Of a stretch of DNA of 64,000 bases, positions 27,679 through 37,531 are shown piece by piece; positions within the stretch are counted from its first letter, which is position 1, and each line of letters starts with the position of its first letter. The DNA is from Secundilactobacillus pentosiphilus. Its GTDB lineage: Bacteria; Bacillota; Bacilli; Lactobacillales; Lactobacillaceae. Below the pieces are notes generated by a model. It was not told the DNA's origin. It saw only the letters and a list, made by a program, of their open reading frames with translations, and did not search any database. Where the stretch lies: positions 87,681-151,680 of the forward strand of contig NZ_BCMI01000005.1 of assembly GCF_002217985.1 (NCBI RefSeq), read 5' to 3'. Made by a program: the position numbers and the translations under genes.

Positions 27679-27701
27679 GCAGTAACTTGTTTAAAATGTT
27701 T

Positions 27702-27741
27702 GATAGCCTAGCGCTGCTCAAAAGAGCAGTGCTAGGCTATC
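27702..27741. terminator. long perfect-type hairpin between convergent genes
   Basis: GATAGCCTAGCGCTGCTC (27702-27719) and GAGCAGTGCTAGGCTATC (27724-27741) form an 18-bp stem with one mismatch and an AAAA loop. There is no clear T run, so it may act as a bidirectional transcript-end structure rather than a classical terminator. Confidence 0.65.
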
Positions 27742-27761
27742 GTTAATTATACGAACTGTTT

Positions 27762-28571
27762 TTAGGCTAACTTTAACGCTTTTGAGAGGTATTCTGCCAT
27801 GCCATCCTGGTCATTATTGTGTTCAGTCACATCATCAGCCAAGGCTTTTAACTGATTAGTGGCGTTATTCATGGCAACACCCCGACCGGCAAATTCGATC
27901 ATTTCCTTGTCGTTATGTTCATCACCAAAAGCAATGACGTTTTGTCGGTCGATATGGTAATAATGAGCAAGACGTTCTACGCCAACGGCCTTTTGCACAC
28001 CCTTAGCACCGATTTCCAAAACACTGTTTGGACCACCCCAAGGGGCAACGTCCACAGAGCTGCCAAAACGCTCTTCAATGTAAGACTGAAGCCGTTTTTG
28101 TAATGGTCGGTCAACCGCAATCGTCATACTAGTAGGATTTTGAGTTAAGGTAGCAGGGCTTAGCTGCTGTTCGTGCGTTAAAACAGCGGGGAAAAAGCCC
28201 ACCTGAGTTGATTCGGTTTGGTGCGCTAAGAAAAGGTGCTTTCCTTCAGCAGCAATCATTTGAATGTTGAATTCCTGCTGGTGCTGCAATAAGTCCAGCA
28301 CAATCCCACGATCAAAGGTATACTGGTATTCATACTGCCAGTGCTGATGAGGCATATGGCCTAAACTGCCATTAAAGTTGATCATCGGTGAAGACAGGCC
28401 TAACTGATCGTAAAAGTTTTGGGAAAGCCGATTGGGCCGTCCCGTGACGATACTGACCACGTGGCCAGCTTTAATCGCCGCCTTAATAGTGGCAACCGTT
28501 TTTTTAGACAGTTGCGCTTCATTGTTTAAGGTTGTTCCATCCAGATCAAGGGCAATTAATTTTTGAGTCAA
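27762..28571 (-). CDS. Cof-type HAD-IIB sugar/nucleotide phosphatase
   Basis: 269 residues. HAD motif I is IALDLDGTTLNN (D9, D11), motif II IVTGRPNRLS, and the C-terminal motif IV GDEHNDKEMI. The cap insertion between motifs II and III is of type IIB, as in Cof/YidA proteins. These dephosphorylate sugar phosphates or cofactors; the substrate cannot be told from sequence. Stand-alone minus-strand gene; its start is 106 bases from the rsmF promoter. Confidence 0.88.
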   Translation of the reverse strand: MTQKLIALDLDGTTLNNEAQLSKKTVATIKAAIKAGHVVSIVTGRPNRLSQNFYDQLGLSSPMINFNGSLGHMPHQHWQYEYQYTFDRGIVLDLLQHQQEFNIQMIAAEGKHLFLAHQTESTQVGFFPAVLTHEQQLSPATLTQNPTSMTIAVDRPLQKRLQSYIEERFGSSVDVAPWGGPNSVLEIGAKGVQKAVGVERLAHYYHIDRQNVIAFGDEHNDKEMIEFAGRGVAMNNATNQLKALADDVTEHNNDQDGMAEYLSKALKLA

Positions 28572-28676
28572 TCTTACACATCCGTTCTTTTCGATTAGAT
28601 TAATAGATTAAATTTACCACAATCGATAGGGCGAGGGCAAGATATCTTCCATTGCATCAAACGGGGCCAATTAAAA

Positions 28677-28705
28677 TTGACCCTCAGGTCCTGAAAAGGT
28701 ATACT
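28677..28705 (+). promoter_or_regulatory. rsmF promoter
   Basis: TTGACC (28677-28682), 17-base spacer, TATACT (28700-28705). A CCTGAAAAGG/TTTTTTCAGG inverted pair overlaps the -10 box. Confidence 0.8.
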
Positions 28706-28743
28706 TTTTTCAGGGAATTTTTGCGAAATGAAAGGGATAGATC

Positions 28744-30096
28744 ATGGAATTACCAGCAGCATTTAAAACTAAATATCAACGCCTACTAGGCGACGAAGCG
28801 GCCGCTTTTTTTGCCAGTTTCGACCAGCCGGAAAACAGTGGTTTCAGGATCAATCCGATGCGGCCGGTACCCGTTGACCTTGATTTAAGCGATCCGGTAC
28901 CTTACACGCAGTGGGGCTACTACGGTAAGGTTTCAGGACGTAGCCTTGATCATCAAAGCGGCGCCGTTTACAGTCAGGAGCCCAGTGCCATGTTTGTCGG
29001 CGAAGTCGCGCACCCCAAAGCTGGCATGCGGGTGCTTGATCTCTGTGCTTCTCCCGGTGGCAAATCAACTCACCTGGGCAGCTTCCTACAACAGAGCGGT
29101 TTGCTCGTCAGCAACGAGATCATGCCCAAACGTGCTAAGGTCCTGGCTGAAAACACGGAACGTTTTGGGCTAAGCAATACGCTGGTGGTCAATGAAAACC
29201 CCGCTTCGATTGCCAAGGCCTTTCCCGTTTTCTTCGACCAAGTTCTGGTGGACGCTCCTTGTTCAGGCGAGGGTATGTTCCGAAAGGATCCGGACGCCGT
29301 CAGCTACTGGTCCACTGACTACCCAGCTGCTTGTGCCAAACGCCAGCGGGAGATTCTCACCGAGGCTGTTAAAGTGCTTAAACCCGGTGGTGAATTAGTT
29401 TACTCAACGTGTACGTTTGCGCCGGAAGAAGACGAACAGATTATTTCCTGGCTCTTAGAAACTTATCCGCAATTCGAAATCGTCCCCATTGAAAAACCTG
29501 CGGGCATCATTGATGCTAAACCGGAGTGGGGTAATGGCGATCCGAGTTTAAAAGAGGCCGCACGGCTGTTTCCGCATTTAATGCGCGGAGAAGGGCACTT
29601 TGTTGCTAAGCTGAGACTGAATGAAGCGATTGGCAACAGCAGCAAGTATCACCGCCAGCCGTCCAACGTTTCCCGGGACCAATCTCACTTATTTGAAGCG
29701 TTTGCCGCTGAGTATTTAAACTTTAAGGTGGACTCACATCAATTGCTGGCCTTCGGCGATCAGCTTTATTTGATGCCCGAAGGAACCACGTCGTTAAGAG
29801 GACTAAAAGTTATTCGGCCAGGGCTGCACCTGGGCACCTTAAAGAAAAACCGCTTTGAACCTAGTTACGCCATGGCACTGGCTTTAAGTCCCGGTCAATT
29901 TAAGTATGAGGCGTCGATTTCTGAAGCTGACTGGAAGCAAGTGGTCCACGGCGATATTTTCACAAGCGATGAGATGCCCGTTAAAAAGGGCTGGGTTCGA
30001 TTGTTCTGCAACCATCAGCCAGTCGCTTTTGGTAAGGTTGTTAACCAAACCGTTAAGAACTTCTTTCCCAAGGGGTTACGGTTTAAAGTTGAATAA
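28744..30096 (+). CDS. rsmF: RsmF-type rRNA (cytosine-C5)-methyltransferase
   Basis: 450 residues. An NOL1/NOP2/Sun-family enzyme: SAM-binding motif VLDLCASPGGKSTH near residue 97, catalytic-cysteine motifs VDAPCSGEGMFRK (near 173) and YSTCTFAPEEDE (near 222). The C-terminal part, about 290-450, carries the PUA-like RNA-binding domains of the RsmF/YebU group (GDQLYLMPEG, RPGLHLGTLKKNRFEP). In Escherichia coli this enzyme makes m5C1407 of 16S rRNA; the target in lactobacilli may differ. Own promoter and terminator. Confidence 0.92.
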   Translation: MELPAAFKTKYQRLLGDEAAAFFASFDQPENSGFRINPMRPVPVDLDLSDPVPYTQWGYYGKVSGRSLDHQSGAVYSQEPSAMFVGEVAHPKAGMRVLDLCASPGGKSTHLGSFLQQSGLLVSNEIMPKRAKVLAENTERFGLSNTLVVNENPASIAKAFPVFFDQVLVDAPCSGEGMFRKDPDAVSYWSTDYPAACAKRQREILTEAVKVLKPGGELVYSTCTFAPEEDEQIISWLLETYPQFEIVPIEKPAGIIDAKPEWGNGDPSLKEAARLFPHLMRGEGHFVAKLRLNEAIGNSSKYHRQPSNVSRDQSHLFEAFAAEYLNFKVDSHQLLAFGDQLYLMPEGTTSLRGLKVIRPGLHLGTLKKNRFEPSYAMALALSPGQFKYEASISEADWKQVVHGDIFTSDEMPVKKGWVRLFCNHQPVAFGKVVNQTVKNFFPKGLRFKVE

Positions 30097-30101
30097 ACGA
30101 C

Positions 30102-30148
30102 ACAAAAAACGTTTTAGCACTGGTATGAAGTGCTAAAACGTTTTTTGT
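30102..30148 (+). terminator. strong terminator after rsmF
   Basis: ACAAAAAACGTTTTAGCACT pairs with AGTGCTAAAACGTTTTTTGT around GGTATGA. Symmetry lets it end the convergent mevalonate operon too. Confidence 0.95.
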
Positions 30149-30157
30149 TGTGGTTGT

Positions 30158-30183
30158 TAAAGATTTATTCTAAAGATTTATTC
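30158..30183 (+). repeat. 13-base tandem duplication across the fni stop codon
   Basis: TAAAGATTTATTC occurs at 30158-30170 and 30171-30183. The second copy contains the complement of the fni stop codon (30178-30180), the first repeats it outside the gene. Confidence 0.9.
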
Positions 30184-31218
30184 TAGTGAAATGAATCTTT
30201 GGCGGGCAAACGACTCCAGTTCTGGTGAAAAGACCATGGATTGCTTGCGCAGATCTTTGACGGTGCTGCTGCCTGTTAACAGCATTAGCCGTTTGAAATC
30301 CTGTAGCCAATGCCTTAGCCATTCAACCGTTGCCACGTAATCCGTAGTAATGAGATGGTGTAAAACTTCACCAGCCATGCCCGCCATGTCGGCGCCCAAA
30401 GCCAATGCTTTAACGGCATCTAGCGGTGTTTTAATACCGCCACTGGCAACAATCACCGGGCGGCTTGAAAGCTTACGCATCTCAAGCAGCGATTCCGGCG
30501 TTGTTAACCCCCAGTCATCAAGGTAGGCCATTTCCTTTGCCGGCCGGCGGAAGTTTTCAATCCTGGCAAAACTCGTGCCGCCACGGCCACTCAAATCAAC
30601 GTACTTGACCCCGATCGCCATTAACTTCTGCACCGTTTTGGCGGTCATCCCAAACCCGACTTCTTTAACGATCACCGGCAAGTTCAGCTTTGCCACAATT
30701 GCTGCCAATTGATCCAGCCAGTAAAATTCCCGGTCACCTTCAGGCATAATGACTTCCTGAGCAGCGTTAATGTGAACTTGCAGGGCATCAGCCGAAATCA
30801 TTTCCACGGCTGCCTGAGCGTCAGCAACGCTGTGCCCTGCACCAATGTTGGCAATCACCAAACCGTCTGGATTGTAGTCGCGGACAACGGCAAAGGTCTC
30901 GGTTAATTCAGGTTGCTTCAAGGCAACACTTTGCGACCCAACAGCCATTGGCAGGTGGACAGCAGCAGCTAGCTGCGCAATTTGTGCGTTTAGCTTACCC
31001 GTCTGCTCACTGCCGCCAGTCATCGCTTCAATCAAAACCGGGTAAGCAACCTGCTTCCTGGCAAACTTGGTAGAGGCATCAACGTCTGACAAAGCCAATT
31101 CAGGCAAACTTTGATGGAGTATCCTAACTTGGTTAAAGCTGCTGTTTTCGGCAGGCTGGTGAAATTTCTCAGCCAGGGAAACGTGTTCATCTTTTCGATG
31201 TGACTGTTGTGAGGTCAT
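30178..31218 (-). CDS. fni: type 2 isopentenyl-diphosphate delta-isomerase
   Basis: 346 residues, FMN- and NAD(P)H-dependent enzyme that interconverts IPP and DMAPP. Signatures are HRKDEHVSLA near the start, EAMTGGSEQTG, VKEVGFGM, DLSGRGGTSFARIE and the glycine-rich ASGGIKTPLD with GADMAGMAGE. AGGAGTG precedes the ATG at 31218. It is the last gene of the mevalonate operon and starts 4 bases after the phosphomevalonate kinase gene. Type 2 isomerase is the normal partner of the mevalonate pathway in lactobacilli. Confidence 0.96.
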   Translation of the reverse strand: MTSQQSHRKDEHVSLAEKFHQPAENSSFNQVRILHQSLPELALSDVDASTKFARKQVAYPVLIEAMTGGSEQTGKLNAQIAQLAAAVHLPMAVGSQSVALKQPELTETFAVVRDYNPDGLVIANIGAGHSVADAQAAVEMISADALQVHINAAQEVIMPEGDREFYWLDQLAAIVAKLNLPVIVKEVGFGMTAKTVQKLMAIGVKYVDLSGRGGTSFARIENFRRPAKEMAYLDDWGLTTPESLLEMRKLSSRPVIVASGGIKTPLDAVKALALGADMAGMAGEVLHHLITTDYVATVEWLRHWLQDFKRLMLLTGSSTVKDLRKQSMVFSPELESFARQRFISLE

Positions 31219-31222
31219 GTCA

Positions 31223-32296
31223 TCACTCCTCTACGTGGTGAACGTTGAATCTAAGTGGAATAATTTGGTTAGCAGCCCATTTTTCAATCAACTGGTTGAG
31301 CTGTTTATGTGAATCAATAATTGCAATCCCGCAGTCACCGCCACCAGCACCGGAAGTCTTGGCGATGCCGCCGAACTCTTCGGCAATGTCACAAAGCTTC
31401 TTGAGCAGTGGGGTTTCAATATGCGCTTGGGTGAACTGATCCAGTTCATTCAGCAATTTGCGGTTAACGGCGATTTCGGCTTGAATGGCGTGAAGATCCT
31501 GGTTCCTAAAGCCCTCGATCATCCGCTTCAAACAGGCCTTACTATTGGTGAGAAAGTCTTGATAGGCTTGCTGCCGTTTAGCTTTATTCAGCGCCACCCG
31601 ATCAACCAAGTGGGAAGTAGAAGCCGGTGAACCGGTCCAGCCGACCAATAATTTAAGGTTCTTGGGCGGCGTCAGTAACTCAATATCTAGCCCCGGCCAG
31701 TCCATTGACAGCATTTCAGCAAAGTTGTAGTTCTTTTCAGCTAGTTTCAACCAGTCCCGGTCAAAGGAACGATAGGCGATCCAGCCGCCATAAACACTGG
31801 CAGCAATGTCGCCTAATGACCCGTTTCCCTGGACGTGAAAATGCGCGATAGCTGCTAGCTTAAACAACTTATCGTGGTTAACGGGAAGATCATAAAACTT
31901 GCAGAGCGCCTTGATAGTTGCAACGGTGACCGCTGCAGAAGATCCCAGGCCGTATTTACGACCGTCCTTACTGTCCAAATCGCTTTCAACGGTTAAATGA
32001 TAAATTCCCAGATCCTTGCCCAGTGTCTTAGCATAATCTTCCGTTACCTTGATGGCGGATAAAATGTAGTGGAAGGGATTATCCCGATTGTCAAAAACCA
32101 TTTCCCCGTCTTCACGGCGCCAGTAAATGGAATTTTCCTGATACTGACTGGAAACAATACTGCCGATTTGGTCAGCGGATTGAATCGTCACCGTTACGAA
32201 TTGATCCAAGGCAACAATGATGGCGGGGAAGCCAGTCTCCACGACGGCGTACTCACCTGCAATATAAAGTTTGCCTGGGGCTTTCACAGAAATCAA
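31223..32296 (-). CDS. mvaK2: phosphomevalonate kinase
   Basis: 357 residues from TTG 32296, giving the typical beginning ISVKAPGKLYIAGEYAVVE with AAAGGA suitably placed; an ATG at 32314 would put the ribosome binding site inside the gene. GHMP-kinase motif 2 is GLGSSAAVTVATIKA (near residue 100) and motif 3 TSGAGGGDCGIAI (near 325). It phosphorylates mevalonate 5-phosphate. Third gene of the operon, 79 bases after mvaD. Confidence 0.94.
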   Translation of the reverse strand: MISVKAPGKLYIAGEYAVVETGFPAIIVALDQFVTVTIQSADQIGSIVSSQYQENSIYWRREDGEMVFDNRDNPFHYILSAIKVTEDYAKTLGKDLGIYHLTVESDLDSKDGRKYGLGSSAAVTVATIKALCKFYDLPVNHDKLFKLAAIAHFHVQGNGSLGDIAASVYGGWIAYRSFDRDWLKLAEKNYNFAEMLSMDWPGLDIELLTPPKNLKLLVGWTGSPASTSHLVDRVALNKAKRQQAYQDFLTNSKACLKRMIEGFRNQDLHAIQAEIAVNRKLLNELDQFTQAHIETPLLKKLCDIAEEFGGIAKTSGAGGGDCGIAIIDSHKQLNQLIEKWAANQIIPLRFNVHHVEE

Positions 32297-32375
32297 AAAA
32301 TCATGTCCTTTCATTAGCAGGCTAAAGGTACTTGCCGCTAATTCATCAATAAAGCAATTTATTAAAGTAAGTTAT

Positions 32376-33362
32376 TTAATCTGAAATTGAAATACCCGCA
32401 CCTGGTCGGGTGATCAGTACTTGATCCTTGCCGAAGACCGCTTGAAAGTGCTGGGCGATTTGCTCAGCATCAGCACCTTGGCAAATGATCTTGACGTTTG
32501 GTCCAGCGTCCATTGTAAAGTAACACGCTATCCCTTGCAAACGTAAGTCTTTAACCAGCTGCATGGCTTTAATGCTGTCAGCGTTGAAGTAAGTAAAGTT
32601 CGGGTCGGAACTCAGCGTTAACGCATGCATCCGCATGGCGTTCTGCTCAGAAGTGCGGCCGAGTGCTTCAAAATCCTGGTTTTGAATGGCTGTTTTTACC
32701 GTTTTAAAATCGGCTTGACTGGCAGTTACCCAGGCGGAATAAAAGGGGCTGGTCTCAACAGCAAGCCGCATGCCGACGCGGCTAGAGACCTTTTTTTGTT
32801 TCACCGTTAATACCAGCGCCACTACCGCAATGTCCCAAGCCGGCCGTTCATCGATGGGGTAGGCAAATGACGTCGCGTCATCGTGTCCCTGCTGCCAAGC
32901 GACGAACCCGCCAAAAATGGAACGGGTAGCTGAACCCGATCCGCGACGGGCCAATCTGGAAAGGTCACGACGGTTTAAAGCTAAGCCGGCAGCGCGGCTG
33001 GCAGCACCTGCTAGGGCCGCGAAGCCTGAGGCCGAAGAAGCCAGTCCGGCGGAGGTGGGAACGAAATTTTTAGTGATCACCCTGGCATGATAATCAAAGC
33101 CAGCAAGTTCACGCACGTGATTTAAGAACGTCCGCACCCTTAAACTGGCATCGTCAGATAAAACCTGACCGTCAAAAATAACGTCATCGGCCGCTAACTC
33201 CGGGAGAAATTGAACGGCAGTTTGCGTATAGAATTTGTCTAGGGTAATCGATAAGCTGTCGTTTTGCGGAATAATCAGCTGGTCATTTAACTTCCCCCAG
33301 TATTTAACCAAGGCAATATTAGTATGTGCCTTGGCTGTGATTGGATGATCTGCAATTACCAT
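32376..33362 (-). CDS. mvaD: diphosphomevalonate decarboxylase
   Basis: 328 residues. Begins with AHTNIALVKYWGK, the diagnostic motif of this GHMP enzyme, followed by PQNDSLSITLD and the ATP-binding PTSAGLASSASGFAALA; RSIFGGFVAWQ and MDAGPNVKII complete the pattern. It converts mevalonate diphosphate to isopentenyl diphosphate. Its start overlaps the stop of the mevalonate kinase gene by one base (TAATG). Confidence 0.96.
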   Translation of the reverse strand: MVIADHPITAKAHTNIALVKYWGKLNDQLIIPQNDSLSITLDKFYTQTAVQFLPELAADDVIFDGQVLSDDASLRVRTFLNHVRELAGFDYHARVITKNFVPTSAGLASSASGFAALAGAASRAAGLALNRRDLSRLARRGSGSATRSIFGGFVAWQQGHDDATSFAYPIDERPAWDIAVVALVLTVKQKKVSSRVGMRLAVETSPFYSAWVTASQADFKTVKTAIQNQDFEALGRTSEQNAMRMHALTLSSDPNFTYFNADSIKAMQLVKDLRLQGIACYFTMDAGPNVKIICQGADAEQIAQHFQAVFGKDQVLITRPGAGISISD

Positions 33363-34309
33363 TATTTAGTATCCTCACTTTTTAAGGGCTGGACCCACGA
33401 TTGTGCAGCGCCATGATTGGCTAATGCGAGGCGAATCTGAGTTGCTGTGGATTCGTCTGGAGCCAGACAGATCATGCAGCCGCCCATTCCGCCACCGGTT
33501 AACTTGGCGCCAAGTGCACCGTTTTGTTTGGCTACACTGATCATTTCATCCAACTGAGGATGACTGACCCCCAGTTGTTGCAGGCGAGCCTGAGCCTGGT
33601 CGAAAATCGTTCCTAGGTCGGCTAAACGATCGTTTGCCAGCGCCGTTTTAGCGGCATAGGTCAGCTGACCCAGCCCCTTAATGGCTTGGTTTGCCAGCTG
33701 CGGATCAGTTTCACGAAAATGAGCAACTGCCTTAACAGCCAGACCCGTTTGACCATGGATCCCGCTGTCCGCGACCACTAAGTAGCCGTGCATATGAAAC
33801 GGAATGACGACGGGCGCGGTTCCGGTAATAAACCAGATCGGATTCTTGGCGCTAGCCGTTGCAGCATCGATCCCGCTTGGGTTACCATGAATAATTTTTT
33901 CGGAAATATTGGCATCAAGCAGCAACTGGTCGTGTGACAGCGGCTGTTCCAAGAACTGGTACAGTGCGCGAATAATCGCCACTGCCGTCGCTGCTGATGA
34001 ACCCATGCCGCGTTCGGCAGGCAAGTGACTGTTGATGGTTAAATCAAAGCCCAGATCAGTTGCATCGAACCATGCCAACAGTTCATCGATCAACTCATTG
34101 ATACCGCCGAGTTGTTTGGGACCTGAGTGTCTTGCACCAGTGTAATAGCGACTGATTAGCTGCTGAACACCATCGTTTCGGTACGCTAAAGTCACACTTT
34201 CACGTACGGCTGGCAACGGCAGTGCAATCGCCGGCTGGTGATACACAACGCTGTGTTCACCGATTAATATAATTTTTGCGTGACTGCTGCCACTAGCCGG
34301 TGTATCCAC
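33362..34309 (-). CDS. mvaK1: mevalonate kinase
   Basis: 315 residues from GTG 34309, where GAGGGGAG provides a ribosome binding site; a TTG at 34348 lacks one and would add an N-terminus not usual in the family. Motifs: SHAKIILIGEHSVVYHQPAIALP at the start region, ERGMGSSAATAVAII (GHMP motif 2) and KLTGGGMGGCMI (motif 3). First gene of the four-gene operon that supplies IPP for undecaprenyl phosphate and other isoprenoids. Confidence 0.95.
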   Translation of the reverse strand: MDTPASGSSHAKIILIGEHSVVYHQPAIALPLPAVRESVTLAYRNDGVQQLISRYYTGARHSGPKQLGGINELIDELLAWFDATDLGFDLTINSHLPAERGMGSSAATAVAIIRALYQFLEQPLSHDQLLLDANISEKIIHGNPSGIDAATASAKNPIWFITGTAPVVIPFHMHGYLVVADSGIHGQTGLAVKAVAHFRETDPQLANQAIKGLGQLTYAAKTALANDRLADLGTIFDQAQARLQQLGVSHPQLDEMISVAKQNGALGAKLTGGGMGGCMICLAPDESTATQIRLALANHGAAQSWVQPLKSEDTK

Positions 34310-34388
34310 TAAGAATTGCTCCCCTCGAACGTTTATTGTAAATTTCAAAATAACTCATACGTTTCGTAAATGATTACAAACACATGGT

Positions 34389-34417
34389 ATCATACGACAA
34401 TTAGCGGGTTGTGACAA
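34389..34417 (-). promoter_or_regulatory. promoter of the mevalonate operon
   Basis: On the minus strand TTGTCA (complement of 34412-34417) and TATGAT (complement of 34389-34394) are exactly 17 bases apart, about 80 bases upstream of mvaK1. The rest of the gene-free stretch 34310-34646 shows only AT-rich sequence and a TATGAT at 34603-34608 that may belong to a dinG promoter. Confidence 0.8.
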
Positions 34418-34646
34418 GAAGCTAGGGTGTTGCGTACCTGAAAATCAAGTAAATTTAATGCTTTATTTAAGAATAAGCTTAATCGTCAGTAGGTTTCGCT
34501 TTCGATCTTAGATCATAGCGGCTTGATTTCATTGTGAAATGGGGTTTTATTCAATTAATCCTATCATCTATAAACGCCGGCTTCCGCCTACGAACCAAGT
34601 GTAGTATGATAAACAAAGAAAGATAATAGAGAATTTGGTGAAATTA

Positions 34647-37478
34647 ATGGATGCAAATACAATTTATGCCGTCGTCGATATTGAAACGACCGGTACTAAC
34701 GTTGCTGAAGGCAACCGAATGATTCAATTTGGGTGCGTGCTGGTGCAAAATGGTCAAATTATTAACCATTTCAACACAGACGTTAATCCACAAACTTCAA
34801 TTCCACAATCCATTCAGGCATTAACGGGCATTACTGAGGCCCAAGTTAAGCGGGCGCCGCTGTTTGATGACGTGGCCGGAACAATCTATAGCTTACTGTC
34901 TGATACGGTTTTTGTGGCGCATAACGTCAACTTCGATTTCCCGTTTGTTAATGCTGAACTGGAACGGGTCGGGTATCCTCGGCTTGAAATTCAAGCCATT
35001 GACACGGTGACGCTCAGTCAGATTTTGTTGCCGACTGTCCCCAGCTACCGTCTGCATGATCTGACGGCGTATCTAAATATTGAACATGACCATCCGCACA
35101 CGGCCAATGACGATGCACTGGTAACGGGTGAACTCTTGATCGTGCTGTTTAACCGCATGTTAGAACTGCCCATCGTGACCCTGCAGCAAATGGTTGCTGA
35201 AGATGCTGATTTACCGCAGGATACTGCCGACGTTTTTAAATGGGGGCTGGCAGAAGTACGCAAAAATCCGCGTAGCCTGCCTGATTATTTGTACGTTTCC
35301 CACGGTATTGCATTACGAAAAACGCCGGTCATTAGAGCAGCCGATGACCGCGAGTACACTTACCCGCGGACTAAAAAGAATAAATTAAAGCGATTCCCTA
35401 AAAACTTTGAATGGCGGGCTGACCAGGCTAAAATGATGAACTTAGTCTACCGTCAATACACGGACAAGGAATCGGCTAATCAGCCGCTGATTGTTGAAGC
35501 ACCGACTGGTACTGGGAAGACCTTAGGCTACGCACTGCCGATGGCTTATTTAGCGCAAAAATACGATAAGCAAGTCGTGATTGCCACGGATACGGTATTA
35601 CTGCAAAATCAACTGATTAATCAAACCATGCCGTTGCTGGAACGGATGCTGCCATTTGAAACTCACGCTGAAGTGGTCAAGGGTAACGCCCATTATTTAG
35701 ACCTGTCACGGTTTAAAGTTTCTTTGAGCCAGGCCGACCATTCCAAACAGACTCAGCTGATCAAACTCAGGCTGCTGGTTTGGTTGACCCAAACGGCAAC
35801 TGGTGATTTAGACGAACTGCACTTTAAAAACGAGCCGCCTTACTTAGATAGTGTCTACCATCACGGGATCGCCGATTTAACGGATACCGATCCGTTTTTT
35901 GAAGACGACTTTCTTAGACGGTTGTATCAGCGATTGAAGTATACCCGCTTTATCATTGTCAACCACGCTTTTTTGATCCGCCACGCCGATCTGCTGGGGG
36001 ATAACTTCCATCAGCCGTACCTAGTTGTGGATGAAGCACAGCACCTTGCAGATTACGCGCTGAAAACTCAGCGTCAGAAGTTTGATTTCCAAGTCTCGCT
36101 GTCCACCAGCCGTCGGTTAATGGAGTTCTTGGATCCGGAAAATGAGTATGGCCTGACCGCCGCCACGGAAGGGTTATCGTTAAACGATGACTTGAAGACC
36201 TTTTATCGCTGGTTAATTGAATTCAGCCGTCAGCTGCGCGCACTGGATGATTATTTAACTAACCATTTTAAACCTCAGTTTGGCGGTAAGTTCACTAAGC
36301 CGTATAAGGAAATTGTGATTTCTGAAACGGATTGGGTAAACTTCCTCAAACAGCGTGAAGGGTTGTTTGAACAGTTAGATATTTTAGTTGGTAAATTTCA
36401 AGATCAGCTGGCCAAAATCACGGATTCGTTTTATCAGCAATCAAATCGCTGGTTAAAAAGTGATGAAGAACTCTTCATGCGTTTCAGCCACGCTGTCAAT
36501 GCCCTGACGGATGCCTGGAATACGTTAACCGCGATCCGGCAGGCACCGCAGCATGAAGAAGCCGGTACGGGCAGTTACTTATACTGGCTTACCGTCAGCA
36601 ACGATTTAAGCCATATTATGGTAGCGTCAAATTTGATGACTGTAGAGGGCTTTTTGACGCAGCAGGTTTACTCCCATTTTCAAGCACCAACGTTTACGGG
36701 AGCAACGCTGTTTTCATCAAACCGTTCACAATATCTGTACGATCAGTTAGACCTCGATAGAAGCACGGTCAAAATGCGCCGGCTTAAATCCGACTTTAAC
36801 TTCGAAGCTCAAGCCAAGATGTACATCAGTAATGACGCGCCTGATATTATTAAAGAAGAAGAAAACTATAATCACTACGTGTCGCAAACCCTGATCAAAA
36901 TGCTGTCAAAGGTTAACCGGCCAACTCTAGTCCTGTTTAACTCACTGGCAGCAATTGAGTCGGTTTACGGCAGCCTGACTGAGGCCATTCACCCTAAAGA
37001 ACGCTTGATCCTAGCGCAAGGTATTTCCGGCTCAAAGGAAAAATTGATTAAGCGCTTTATGGATGAAGATAACGCCGTTTTACTGGGTGCAGCCAGTTTC
37101 TGGGAGGGGATTGACCTCCCCCAAGATAAGCTTCAGGTCCTCGTGATTGCACGACTGCCGTTTGATTCACCCGATCAGTTAGAAACCAAAGTGCAGTACG
37201 AACGATTGAAGGCTAAGGGTAAAAATCCGTTTTATAACTTGTCATTACCTAAGGCGACTCTGCGCCTGAGGCAAGGTATCGGCCGTCTGATCCGTACCCG
37301 TCAAGACTACGGTGCAGTGATCGTGCTTGACAGCCGCTTAGTCACTCGGCATTATGGGCAAACCATTTTGAAAACTTTACCTGCCAGTTTGCCTATCATG
37401 ACGGGGACCGTACCGCAATTACTCAGCGATATGACAAAATTCTTTAAAAAACACAAAAGTATCAGCCATGACAGCTGA
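34647..37478 (+). CDS. dinG: DinG-family helicase with DnaQ-type 3'-5' exonuclease domain
   Basis: 943 residues from ATG 34647 (GGTGA five bases upstream); TTG 34635 is an alternative. Residues 5-170 are a DEDDh exonuclease: VVDIETTGTN, HNVNFDFPFV and HTANDDALVTG. From about 260 a superfamily 2 helicase follows with Walker A APTGTGKTLGYALP (near 288), the DEAQH box (near 470), and C-terminal motifs GAASFWEGIDLP and LRQGIGRLIR. The four cysteines of the iron-sulfur cluster of proteobacterial DinG are absent, as in other Gram-positive homologues, where the protein acts mainly as a nuclease. Heads the dinG-tseB-aspB-asnS-dnaD block. Confidence 0.93.
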   Translation: MDANTIYAVVDIETTGTNVAEGNRMIQFGCVLVQNGQIINHFNTDVNPQTSIPQSIQALTGITEAQVKRAPLFDDVAGTIYSLLSDTVFVAHNVNFDFPFVNAELERVGYPRLEIQAIDTVTLSQILLPTVPSYRLHDLTAYLNIEHDHPHTANDDALVTGELLIVLFNRMLELPIVTLQQMVAEDADLPQDTADVFKWGLAEVRKNPRSLPDYLYVSHGIALRKTPVIRAADDREYTYPRTKKNKLKRFPKNFEWRADQAKMMNLVYRQYTDKESANQPLIVEAPTGTGKTLGYALPMAYLAQKYDKQVVIATDTVLLQNQLINQTMPLLERMLPFETHAEVVKGNAHYLDLSRFKVSLSQADHSKQTQLIKLRLLVWLTQTATGDLDELHFKNEPPYLDSVYHHGIADLTDTDPFFEDDFLRRLYQRLKYTRFIIVNHAFLIRHADLLGDNFHQPYLVVDEAQHLADYALKTQRQKFDFQVSLSTSRRLMEFLDPENEYGLTAATEGLSLNDDLKTFYRWLIEFSRQLRALDDYLTNHFKPQFGGKFTKPYKEIVISETDWVNFLKQREGLFEQLDILVGKFQDQLAKITDSFYQQSNRWLKSDEELFMRFSHAVNALTDAWNTLTAIRQAPQHEEAGTGSYLYWLTVSNDLSHIMVASNLMTVEGFLTQQVYSHFQAPTFTGATLFSSNRSQYLYDQLDLDRSTVKMRRLKSDFNFEAQAKMYISNDAPDIIKEEENYNHYVSQTLIKMLSKVNRPTLVLFNSLAAIESVYGSLTEAIHPKERLILAQGISGSKEKLIKRFMDEDNAVLLGAASFWEGIDLPQDKLQVLVIARLPFDSPDQLETKVQYERLKAKGKNPFYNLSLPKATLRLRQGIGRLIRTRQDYGAVIVLDSRLVTRHYGQTILKTLPASLPIMTGTVPQLLSDMTKFFKKHKSISHDS

Positions 37479-37531
37479 GATTTTGCTATAATTATGAGCA
37501 GTAATAACTGAAAGAAGGCGTTTTAACGAAC

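Noticed and set aside
34310..34646. LexA (SOS) box for dinG
   Set aside because: No CGAAC-N4-GTTCG sequence found between mvaK1 and dinG; only promoter-like elements are visible.
35900..36100. Iron-sulfur cluster in DinG
   Set aside because: The four spaced cysteines between Walker A and the DEAH box are not present, as in other Gram-positive DinG proteins.
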